Shown here: positions 1-5,491 of the stretch, piece by piece
Layout: each line of letters begins with the position of its first letter
Position numbering within the stretch: the first letter of the stretch is position 1
Source: Anaerolineae bacterium
GTDB taxonomy: Bacteria; Chloroflexota; Anaerolineae; 4572-78; J111
Reading direction: 5' to 3'
NCBI GenBank assembly: GCA_020433785.1
Contig: JAGRCC010000452.1
Span: 1-5,501 of the forward strand
Length of the DNA stretch: 5,501 nt
Made by a program: the position numbers and the translations under genes
The notes under the pieces: model-generated
Database searches by the model: none
Told to the model about the DNA's origin: nothing
The model's input: only the letters and a program-made list of their open reading frames with translations

Positions 1-88
1 ATTCGTCAAAGGCATCTTGATCACCGGCTTGCCAGCGGGTGATAACCACATTTTCGTTGACTTCTTTATTGACATCTTTGTTACACAT
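1..88 (-). CDS. Sigma-70 family (ECF-type) RNA polymerase sigma factor, N-terminal fragment cut by window edge
   Basis: Reading leftward from an ATG whose A is at position 88 gives 29 codons that run off the window without a stop. The peptide begins MCNKDVNKEV and ends ITRWQAGDQDAFDE. The stretch W-Q-A-G-D-Q-D-A-F-D-E matches the start of sigma region 2 in ECF sigma factors, where a (R/W)xAGDxxAFxxLY pattern is typical; this region contributes to core RNA polymerase binding. An in-frame TAA lies two codons upstream of the ATG, so no longer start exists. No convincing Shine-Dalgarno sequence lies at normal spacing; the nearest purine run (AAAGGA on the minus strand) is over 20 nt upstream, so initiation may be weak or a later GTG (codon 14) may be used. 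The gene is divergent from the hydrolase gene at 486. The identification rests on a short fragment and could be a different protein sharing this motif. Confidence 0.6.
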   Translation of the reverse strand, partial: MCNKDVNKEVNENVVITRWQAGDQDAFDE

Positions 89-182
89 AGGTTATACGCC
101 GTCTACTAGGGATCCTTTAGATTAGTTTGAAAAGACATGCAAAACTGAAACTTTTGGATGTCCTTTTAAAAACGATACCCCT

Positions 183-191
183 ATCATACCA
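183..191 (-). promoter_or_regulatory. Candidate extended -10 promoter for the leftward sigma factor gene
   Basis: On the minus strand this reads TGGTATGAT, which fits the extended -10 form TGnTATAAT with one mismatch. No good -35 box lies 16-18 bp upstream, as is usual for extended -10 promoters. Transcription would start near 176 and leave a leader of nearly 90 nt before the ATG at 88. It rests on sequence match alone. Confidence 0.3.
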
Positions 192-212
192 CACTTTACC
201 CTCCCGTAGGAA

Positions 213-222
213 GGCTTAAGCC
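213..222. repeat. Perfect 10-bp palindrome GGCTTAAGCC
   Basis: GGCTTAAGCC is a perfect inverted repeat with no spacer. It lies about 25 bp upstream of the candidate leftward -10 element, overlapping or just beyond where a -35 region would sit, so it could be an operator half of the divergent control region. A 10-bp palindrome can arise by chance. Confidence 0.3.
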
Positions 223-231
223 CTTTTGAAT

Positions 232-260
232 CCAACGCCAAACCAACGATCACACCAACG
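232..260 (+). repeat. Three CCAACG direct repeats at helical-turn spacing
   Basis: The hexamer CCAACG occurs exactly at 232-237, 243-248 and 255-260, giving start-to-start distances of 11 and 12 bp, close to one turn of B-DNA. Same-face direct repeats like these are typical of transcription-factor sites. They lie about 55-85 bp upstream of the candidate leftward transcription start, an activator-like position. No regulator can be named from the sequence. Confidence 0.35.
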
Positions 261-425
261 TTACTACAATATCAATGAAAAGGCTCTCATTCAAACCAAG
301 GCATTGCTGCTTCAAGCGTACTATTCTATATCAAAATTGGCAGAATCCATAATTTAATAGTAAAACATGGATCCTGTAACTGTACATAAAGTTAAAAATC
401 GGGCAAAATGGATAAAGAATCAGTC

Positions 426-453
426 TTGACGAACCCTTTTTCATTTCTATTAT
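426..453 (+). promoter_or_regulatory. Probable sigma-70-type promoter of the hydrolase gene
   Basis: TTGACG at 426-431 (5 of 6 to TTGACA) is followed after 16 bp by TATTAT at 448-453 (5 of 6 to TATAAT). The predicted start is near 460, giving a short leader of about 26 nt that contains the AAAGG ribosome-binding sequence at 475-479. It is the best match upstream of the gene and sits at a natural distance. Confidence 0.5.
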
Positions 454-485
454 CAACATTACGATAGCCATAACAAAGGCGTGAT

Positions 486-2561
486 ATGCTGAGAATTGCC
501 ATCGCCACAATTGCTTTAATAGTCGGCTTGAGTTTGGGTTTGGCCGTTTACCCTCATCCGGTTCAGGCCGACTCACCAACCCCCGTCCCATCGACCGCGC
601 TTGAAAGCAGCGATACCGAGTCAGACTCGACCGTTCCAGGCGTCCCGGAGCCGGAAACCTACGTTAAAGGCGTATACATGACTTACTACGCCGCCGGCAG
701 CGACAGCTATCGCCGCCATATTTTCAACCTCCTCGAAACAACCGAACTCAACGCCGTGGTGATCGATATTAAAGGCGATTTTGGCCTCCTCAGTTATCAA
801 AGTGATGTTATTACCGCCACAGCTATCGGCGCGAATGACGCGCCGACCATCACCGACTGGCCGGCCTTGATGCAAGATTTCAAAGCGCGCAACATCTACA
901 CCATTGCCCGGATTGTGGTTTTCAAGGATGACTATTTGGCCCACGCCCATCCGGAATGGGCCGTTAAAACCACCGGCGGCCAGCTCTGGCTCGATGGGGA
1001 GAATTTACCCTGGCTCGAAGCTTTCCAAGAAGGGGTGTGGGATTACAACATCGCCCTGGCCGTCGAAGCTGCCGAGCGCGGTTTTGATGAGATTCAGTTC
1101 GATTACGTCCGATTTCCGACCGACGGCAATTTGAGCAGCATCGATTATTCACTGCCTGAAGTAAACGCAGCGGTGCGGACAGCGGCTATCTCCAGCTTTC
1201 TGGCGAAAGCCAAGGCCGCGCTGACGCCCTATAACGCTAAATTAGCCGCCGACGTTTTCGGCTACACTACCTGGAACGAGGGTGATTTTGGAATCGGGCA
1301 GGACCTGCCCCAAATAGCCGCTCATCTCGATGTTCTCTCGCCGATGGTGTATCCGTCTACTTACGGCTACGGGCTGCCCGGCCTACCCCAATATAACGAT
1401 TTGATTATAGCGCATCCTTATGCGGTCGTTTATGAAAGCATGCTGCGGGCTATGGCTAAAGTCAAACCGGCCAATCCTGATATCATTTTACGCCCCTGGA
1501 TTCAGGATTTCCCCGATTACGCCTTCGACCGGCGGACCTACACCCCCGCCGAAATCCGCGAGCAGATGCTGGGCGCTTACGACTCCGGCAGCGGCGGCTG
1601 GCTGCTGTGGGATCCCCGCGTCGAATACACGGCCGATGCCCTGGTAACCACCACCACCGCCAACTATCCGCCTTACGAACAGGGTGAGATTATGATTCTG
1701 CGATATCGTAACTTTGGCCGTACCGATACCGCCACCCAGCGTAGCCTGGCCGGTTTTCGCCAGGATTTGGGGCAACTACGGGCGGCCGGCTTCTATCCGA
1801 TCAACTTGCGCGATCTAGCCATGGGCCAGACCAAATATCAGCAAGATCTGACCAAACTGGCCGAGGAAGGTTGGCCGTCGTTCCAATCGGATGAGCTGCT
1901 GGCTCACCATTTGAATGGAGTACCCGCCGGCAAGCGGCCGGTGGTGCTGACCTTTGACGGCTCTCACGAGAGCCAATACCGCCTATTACCCAACGGCGAC
2001 ATCGATCCCAATACGGCCATGGGGGTGCTGAACGCCTTCCACCAACAACATCCGGCCGACTGGCCACTGCGGGCAACATTCTTTGTTCAGCCGGCAGCCG
2101 ATCAAGCCGAATACACGCTTTTCGGCCAGCCGGAATTGGCCGAGCAAAAGCTGCAAACCCTCATCGACGCTGGGATGGAGGTCGGCCTTTATTTGCCTGA
2201 GGATCCTGAGACTACCTATCGAGAGACTCGCCGCCGGCTCAGCGGCGAAGCGACACTGGAAACGCTGCTGCCCGGCTATGAAATCGACTCGCTGGCTCTG
2301 GAAACCATCGATCAGGCGCCGGCCCTGAGCCTGCTGCAAATGGGGGCGTTCAACGGCCAAGAATATGATTATCCCCTGATCACCATCGTCGCCGATACCG
2401 CCGCGCTCTCGCCCTATTCTAACCTATTCACCCCACATCGTATTCCCCGCATTAACATCGCCTCTGAAACCGTGATTGACTGGATTGACCGGTATGGCAA
2501 TACGCCGAACCGATACTTTGTCTCGGCCGGGGTGATACCGGACACCTATCCGGTCAACTGA
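486..2561 (+). CDS. Secreted DUF4015 glycoside-hydrolase-like protein fused to a degenerate NodB-type deacetylase domain
   Basis: The 691-residue product starts at ATG 486, with AAAGG at 475-479 six bases upstream. Residues 1-28 form a signal peptide: a hydrophobic core at about 4-21 and a likely signal peptidase I cut after VQA (A28|D29). A short Ser/Thr/Pro/Glu-rich linker follows to about 58. Residues 60-395 match the DUF4015 putative glycosyl hydrolase family (PF13200), a predicted TIM barrel. Visible family landmarks are GVYMTYYAAG (62-71), VVIDIKGDFG (91-100), EIQFDYVRFP (202-211, with acidic D206 the best catalytic candidate), LSPMVYPSTY (284-293), RPWIQDF (336-342) and GGWLLWDP (370-377). 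Residues from about 402 to 691 resemble a polysaccharide deacetylase (PF01522): VVLTFDGS (486-493), HPADWPLRATFFV (522-534) and the G563-G567 turn. There the usual TFDD is TFDG, and the usual GNHTxxH position reads GLYLPED, so the metal ligands appear lost. The substrate is unknown; it probably acts on or binds extracellular or cell-wall glycan. The fold assignments are firm, but activity is not established. Confidence 0.85.
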   Translation: MLRIAIATIALIVGLSLGLAVYPHPVQADSPTPVPSTALESSDTESDSTVPGVPEPETYVKGVYMTYYAAGSDSYRRHIFNLLETTELNAVVIDIKGDFGLLSYQSDVITATAIGANDAPTITDWPALMQDFKARNIYTIARIVVFKDDYLAHAHPEWAVKTTGGQLWLDGENLPWLEAFQEGVWDYNIALAVEAAERGFDEIQFDYVRFPTDGNLSSIDYSLPEVNAAVRTAAISSFLAKAKAALTPYNAKLAADVFGYTTWNEGDFGIGQDLPQIAAHLDVLSPMVYPSTYGYGLPGLPQYNDLIIAHPYAVVYESMLRAMAKVKPANPDIILRPWIQDFPDYAFDRRTYTPAEIREQMLGAYDSGSGGWLLWDPRVEYTADALVTTTTANYPPYEQGEIMILRYRNFGRTDTATQRSLAGFRQDLGQLRAAGFYPINLRDLAMGQTKYQQDLTKLAEEGWPSFQSDELLAHHLNGVPAGKRPVVLTFDGSHESQYRLLPNGDIDPNTAMGVLNAFHQQHPADWPLRATFFVQPAADQAEYTLFGQPELAEQKLQTLIDAGMEVGLYLPEDPETTYRETRRRLSGEATLETLLPGYEIDSLALETIDQAPALSLLQMGAFNGQEYDYPLITIVADTAALSPYSNLFTPHRIPRINIASETVIDWIDRYGNTPNRYFVSAGVIPDTYPVN

Positions 2562-2656
2562 AGGTCTTTCTAGAAGAGATTATGTCAAAAATTTAAAATA
2601 AATGAGTAAACTTGTCATAAAATTACAAATCAAGACTCCCCTTTTTAGAACTCTTA

Positions 2657-2665
2657 TGTTATAAT
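2657..2665 (+). promoter_or_regulatory. Candidate extended -10 promoter upstream of the lipoprotein operon
   Basis: The sequence TGTTATAAT is an exact match to the extended -10 consensus TGnTATAAT. No good -35 box lies 16-18 bp upstream. Transcription would start near 2672, inside the -35 box of the second candidate promoter, so the two sites would interfere if both were occupied. Confidence 0.4.
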
Positions 2666-2669
2666 CAAC

Positions 2670-2697
2670 TTGACATATTGACTTTACATATTACAAT
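2670..2697 (+). promoter_or_regulatory. Probable sigma-70-type promoter of the lipoprotein operon
   Basis: A perfect TTGACA at 2670-2675 is followed after 16 bp by TACAAT at 2692-2697 (5 of 6 to TATAAT). The predicted start falls at about 2704, immediately at the beginning of the TTAG/TTGG tract. The leader to the ATG at 2863 would be about 160 nt and consist mostly of simple repeats. Confidence 0.55.
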
Positions 2698-2704
2698 CGG
2701 TAAA

Positions 2705-2756
2705 TTAGTTAGTTAGATGGTTAGTTAGTTAGTTGGTTGGTTGGTTGGTTGGTTGG
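2705..2756 (+). repeat. Tetranucleotide tract: 3x TTAG, ATGG, 3x TTAG, 6x TTGG
   Basis: Thirteen consecutive four-base units fill 52 bp: TTAG at 2705-2716, one ATGG at 2717-2720, TTAG at 2721-2732 and TTGG at 2733-2756. The TTGG part gives six GG pairs separated by TT (2735-2756), which could form a two-quartet G-quadruplex in the plus strand or in the transcript. The tract lies in the predicted 5' leader, not in the coding sequence, so a change in copy number would alter leader length or structure rather than the reading frame. Confidence 0.9.
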
Positions 2757-2769
2757 TAAATGCGACCGA

Positions 2770-2817
2770 CTATCAATCTATCAAACTACCAATCTGTCAA
2801 ACCATCCAATCATCACC
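2770..2817 (+). repeat. Degenerate 8-bp tandem repeat of CTATCAAT type
   Basis: Six successive octamers can be read: CTATCAAT, CTATCAAA, CTACCAAT, CTGTCAAA, CCATCCAA and TCATCACC, decaying toward the right. The repeat lacks G except at one position, so it is compositionally complementary to the preceding TTAG/TTGG tract. The segment 2786-2809 is complementary to 2713-2736 at 17 of 24 positions in an ungapped alignment, an imperfect long stem that would loop out the TTGG units. Confidence 0.6.
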
Positions 2818-2849
2818 CTATTTAACGATCCACCTAACCGGCTATTTTC

Positions 2850-2856
2850 GGAGGAG
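2850..2856 (+). promoter_or_regulatory. Strong ribosome-binding site fixing the lipoprotein start
   Basis: GGAGGAG lies six bases before the ATG at 2863. This near-consensus Shine-Dalgarno decides the start against an in-frame upstream TTG at 2737, which would translate the simple-repeat tract and hide the lipoprotein signal behind 42 extra residues. Confidence 0.85.
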
Positions 2857-2862
2857 CAGTTC

Positions 2863-3285
2863 ATGCCAGCCACACGACGCGCATCGGGTTATCTTGGGAG
2901 CATTGTCATTTTGTTATTGGCCATGCTGGTTACGGCTTGTAGTTCTAATGAAACGCCGCCGGAAATCTCCAACGGCATTCAAACGCAGCTCTTAGTCAAA
3001 GCTCCGGAAACCAGTCTGCCGTCGGGAACACCGCTAATCGTACGCTCCTTGACCGAGGCCAATCCGCCCGGCGTGTCGCATGTGGAACTCCATGCGGTTC
3101 AACTGCCTTCGGGTCAACAGGATGTTCTCTTGCGCTCCGATGCCCCTCCGTTCGACCAGACCACATTTACCACGCTGCAAGAATTTACCCCGATTCAGTC
3201 GGGGCATTATGTTATTAAGGTGGTAGGATTTAATAAGCTGGGGCAAAAAGCCGAATCAGCTTACATTAGCTTTGATGTGGAATAG
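2863..3285 (+). CDS. Small Ig-like domain lipoprotein
   Basis: The 140-residue product begins MPATRRASGY, with GGAGGAG at ideal spacing. A basic n-region (R5, R6) and hydrophobic core (about 10-22) lead to the lipobox VTAC (23-26), so C26 should be lipidated by the Lgt/Lsp pathway and the protein anchored to the cell membrane facing outward. After a short Ser/Asn/Pro stretch, residues about 40-140 form one beta-rich domain like bacterial Ig-like folds, with landmarks SHVELHAVQ (72-80), LLRSDAP (89-95), FTPIQSGHYVIKV (108-120) and GFNKLG (122-127). The same pattern recurs in the N-terminal domain of the next gene, so the two look like duplicates. Its stop is 8 bp before the next start, indicating co-transcription. 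No catalytic residues are apparent; a binding or assembly role for the larger partner is only an inference. Confidence 0.8.
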   Translation: MPATRRASGYLGSIVILLLAMLVTACSSNETPPEISNGIQTQLLVKAPETSLPSGTPLIVRSLTEANPPGVSHVELHAVQLPSGQQDVLLRSDAPPFDQTTFTTLQEFTPIQSGHYVIKVVGFNKLGQKAESAYISFDVE

Positions 3286-3293
3286 AGGACATT

Positions 3294-5423
3294 ATGGCGG
3301 GATTCCTTACAAGATTTAGAGTAGCTCTTATTGTTGCCTCGGTCATTTTAGGGCTAATACTTGTTATAAGCGCCTGTAACCAGATTCGGTTTGGCGAAGA
3401 AGTGACCAGTGGCCAAACTCAGACCAAGATTGTCGCGCCGGTCGCGAGCGGCACCGGGCAGGTAGCAAACGTCTTTGTTAACAGTCCGCTGCAAATTCAG
3501 AGTGTATACACCAGCCCCAATATATCGCGGGTCGAGCTGACCGTTCAGCGCGAAACGGAACAACCGCAGATCATCCGGGCCGATGTACCCAATAACGGAA
3601 GCGTAACCCAGGCCTGGACGCCCAACCAACCGGGCACTTACACGGTAGCGACTGAAGCCTTTAACGCGGCCGGCGGTTCCGAGGTCCGGCTGGCAATTCA
3701 GGTTAACGCCCAACCGGCCGACAACATCGTTTCAATTCCGCCGCCGGCCGCCGAAGTGCAAACAGCCGGCTTTCAGGGGCCTACCCCCACCCCAACCGCC
3801 AATGTCATCATTGCCCGCCCGACCGAAGTAAATGCCACACCTGTTGTCCAGGGCAATGCCGCTTTCCAGGCTCCCGATGCCGAAATTGTGGTGCTAGATG
3901 CTGAAGCCTCAACCACTTTAAAATCAACCAGACCTACGACCGTAACCTACCCACCGCCACCGCCGGCGCCGGGCGTACCGTGGGGACCAACTCAGGACCA
4001 ACTGCCCCGCCGAATTCCACCGGTGTGCGATGCAGCCGAATTTGTCGGGATATTTGCCGATACAAGCGCAGCCAATGTCGGCGCTTTTGAAAGCAGCGCC
4101 AACACCCGCCGCGAATTCATCCCCGGACCGGATGATATTGCCAAGAAAGTCGCCGGCGGTACCATTGTTCATCGGGCCTGGAAACTCAGAAATATTGGCA
4201 CCTGTACTTGGGGGCCGGGTTACGAGCTGGCCTTTTATGGCGGACGCTCGATGGGATCAGGTGGCGTGGCGTTTGAGTCCACCTTCCCCGCTGATTTGAG
4301 ACCCCGCAACCAACTGATCGATACCAACCGGCTGATTTTGCCGGAAGGTAAACCCAATCAAATTGCCGTGGTGGAGGTTTTGCTCAACGTTCCGGCTTAC
4401 CCTGGTATCCATCAAAGCTACTGGCGGATGCGCAATCCACAGGGGGTCTATTTTGGGCCGATCATTGGGGTTACGATGGACGTAGTGAGAGAATGTAACC
4501 AGCCGCAATTAGGGCCGCAAGAACGAATTTACGGCGCGCCGTCCGTAACCTTTAGAATTTTGGGGGTCGACGGCAACTTAGTTGGTCCTGGAGAAGGCAT
4601 CCCGGGAGCCGGTCCGCTGCCGGCAACAGTAGGGCAGTTGTTGACGATTGACTGGAGTGTTTTCAACATCACTAGTTTTCAGTTGATTATCGAGAACCCC
4701 ACCGGGGATGTCGAAGTTATTACAACGACCGATCCCCGCGATCGAGCCAACTTTACCCCAACCATTGTGGGCGATTACACCCTAACCCTGTTTGCCGAAA
4801 ATGGGGTCTGTTTTGTCGAACAACAGATTATTGTTCGGGTTAGCCCACCCACGGAAGAACGATTTGTCCTGAGCGCCACCTTTAATACCAACGCGCCGGT
4901 TGCGGCTCAGACTGATAACGTGAGGTTCTCAACGGAAGTTGCTCCCGGAACGGCCAAAGTGGAATATGAATACTTCGAGACCGAGGCGACTGTCCAAACC
5001 GCCGTCAACGTTGAGAGTTACGAAGCGGATTGGGTCAGTCCGTCACCCTGTCCGGCCCCTGTTTCTTTTATTAATTGTGGAGGGGGGTACTATTCAGACT
5101 GGCGGCGCATTAATAATTTGCCCCTTGAAATCGGGGGCACGGCTGCCAGCGGCTCGGCTACGCTCGGTACACGCTCTCAACAGGGCACCCCACCAACCGA
5201 AATTGAAGACAGCGCGGTAACTCCCCAGCCATTCTCAGTAGCGGTTTCACCGCCGGGCTGTCTTGGCATCAGTAATCCGGGCAAACTTTACGGCGCTAAA
5301 TACATCGGCAGCGCCACCACTTCCGGCACGCAGACCGGCCGACAGATCATTTCTGATGAGGTAAAATTTGTGTGTGCGGCCAGCGGCTTTGTGCCTAATG
5401 GGACAATACCCGCACTACCATAG
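3294..5423 (+). CDS. Multi-domain surface lipoprotein with Ig-like and NBR1-type Ig domains
   Basis: The 709-residue product starts at ATG 3294 with GAGGA (3285-3289) four bases upstream, overlapping the stop of the preceding gene. A hydrophobic segment (about 10-25) ends in the lipobox ISAC (25-28), so C28 is the predicted lipid anchor. Residues about 45-138 form an Ig-like domain related to the preceding lipoprotein (SRVELTVQ 78-85, WTPNQPGTYTV 108-118, AFNAAG 122-127). A Pro/Thr/Ala-rich linker spans about 139-243 (PTPTPT 163-168, PPPPPAP 220-226). Residues 245-398 are an NBR1-type Ig domain (PF16158): CDAAEFVG (245-252), WKLRNIGTCTWGPGY (296-310), YWRMRNPQGVYFGP (376-389). Residues about 410-517 hold a further Ig-like repeat (FTPTIVGDYTLTLFAENG, 487-504), and 523-709 is an unassigned C-terminus starting with a possible fourth beta domain. 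Eight cysteines besides C28 (245, 304, 401, 506, 586, 595, 656, 694) could form disulfides. It is probably a surface display, adhesion or glycan-binding protein; no enzymatic motif is visible. Confidence 0.8.
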   Translation: MAGFLTRFRVALIVASVILGLILVISACNQIRFGEEVTSGQTQTKIVAPVASGTGQVANVFVNSPLQIQSVYTSPNISRVELTVQRETEQPQIIRADVPNNGSVTQAWTPNQPGTYTVATEAFNAAGGSEVRLAIQVNAQPADNIVSIPPPAAEVQTAGFQGPTPTPTANVIIARPTEVNATPVVQGNAAFQAPDAEIVVLDAEASTTLKSTRPTTVTYPPPPPAPGVPWGPTQDQLPRRIPPVCDAAEFVGIFADTSAANVGAFESSANTRREFIPGPDDIAKKVAGGTIVHRAWKLRNIGTCTWGPGYELAFYGGRSMGSGGVAFESTFPADLRPRNQLIDTNRLILPEGKPNQIAVVEVLLNVPAYPGIHQSYWRMRNPQGVYFGPIIGVTMDVVRECNQPQLGPQERIYGAPSVTFRILGVDGNLVGPGEGIPGAGPLPATVGQLLTIDWSVFNITSFQLIIENPTGDVEVITTTDPRDRANFTPTIVGDYTLTLFAENGVCFVEQQIIVRVSPPTEERFVLSATFNTNAPVAAQTDNVRFSTEVAPGTAKVEYEYFETEATVQTAVNVESYEADWVSPSPCPAPVSFINCGGGYYSDWRRINNLPLEIGGTAASGSATLGTRSQQGTPPTEIEDSAVTPQPFSVAVSPPGCLGISNPGKLYGAKYIGSATTSGTQTGRQIISDEVKFVCAASGFVPNGTIPALP

Positions 5424-5446
5424 TTGATTACCCGTACGACCATAGC

Positions 5447-5491
5447 AAAAAGAGCAACCTTCACTTTCAAGTGTTGCTCTTTTTAATTTTT
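5447..5491 (+). terminator. Strong intrinsic terminator after the lipoprotein operon
   Basis: AAAAAGAGCAAC (5447-5458) and GTTGCTCTTTTT (5473-5484) form a perfect 12-bp stem around a 14-nt loop, followed by AATTTTT. The seven inner pairs include four G-C pairs, and the T-rich 3' side fits Rho-independent termination. The A-run on the left arm means it may also work on the minus strand. It lies 23 bp after the stop of the 709-residue protein and closes the operon. Confidence 0.85.

Larger units (their letters stand above)
89..485. other. Divergent AT-rich intergenic control region
   Basis: These roughly 400 bp separate the leftward sigma factor start from the rightward hydrolase start. The region is clearly richer in A and T than the flanking genes, and no reading frame in it looks coding. 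It holds the candidate leftward promoter, the palindrome, the CCAACG repeats and the rightward promoter. Nothing recognisable was seen between about 262 and 425. No riboswitch, terminator hairpin or small RNA could be supported. Confidence 0.6.
2562..2862. other. AT-rich intergenic region with promoters and low-complexity repeats
   Basis: This roughly 300-bp spacer separates the hydrolase gene from the lipoprotein operon. The first hundred bases are strongly AT-rich and show no convincing GC-rich terminator hairpin, so some read-through from the upstream gene is possible. The rest holds two candidate promoters, the TTAG/TTGG tract, the degenerate 8-bp repeat and the ribosome-binding site of the next gene. 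No reading frame here looks coding. Confidence 0.6.

Noticed and set aside
232..260. CCAACG repeats as a CRISPR array or replication iterons
   Set aside because: The units are only 6 bp with 5-6 bp gaps, far too short for CRISPR, and no replication gene or DnaA-box cluster is present.
337..363. TTGGCA followed by TAGTAA as a further rightward promoter
   Set aside because: The spacing is 15 bp and the -10 match is poor, while a much better promoter exists at 426-453.
331..591. Minus-strand open frame of 86 codons over the hydrolase promoter and start
   Set aside because: It overlaps the signal-peptide region of the well-supported plus-strand gene, has no domain-like sequence, and its C-terminal half translates AT-rich intergenic DNA.
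1488..2360. Several antisense open frames inside the hydrolase gene
   Set aside because: They are compositional mirrors of a GC-rich coding sequence with no recognisable motifs; the sense frame has clear family signatures throughout.
2562..2600. Terminator after the hydrolase gene around TTCTAGAA
   Set aside because: The TTCTAGAA palindrome is too short and AT-rich and is not followed by a T-run; no stable hairpin could be drawn.
2737..2862. Upstream extension of the small lipoprotein from an in-frame TTG, adding 42 residues
   Set aside because: The added codons translate the TTGG tract and degenerate repeat, would bury the lipoprotein signal, and lack a ribosome-binding site; the ATG at 2863 has GGAGGAG at ideal spacing.
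2741..2995. Alternate-frame plus-strand open frame across the repeat tract and lipoprotein start
   Set aside because: It begins within the TTGG repeat, has no ribosome-binding site, and overlaps the lipoprotein frame that has a lipobox and family-like domain.
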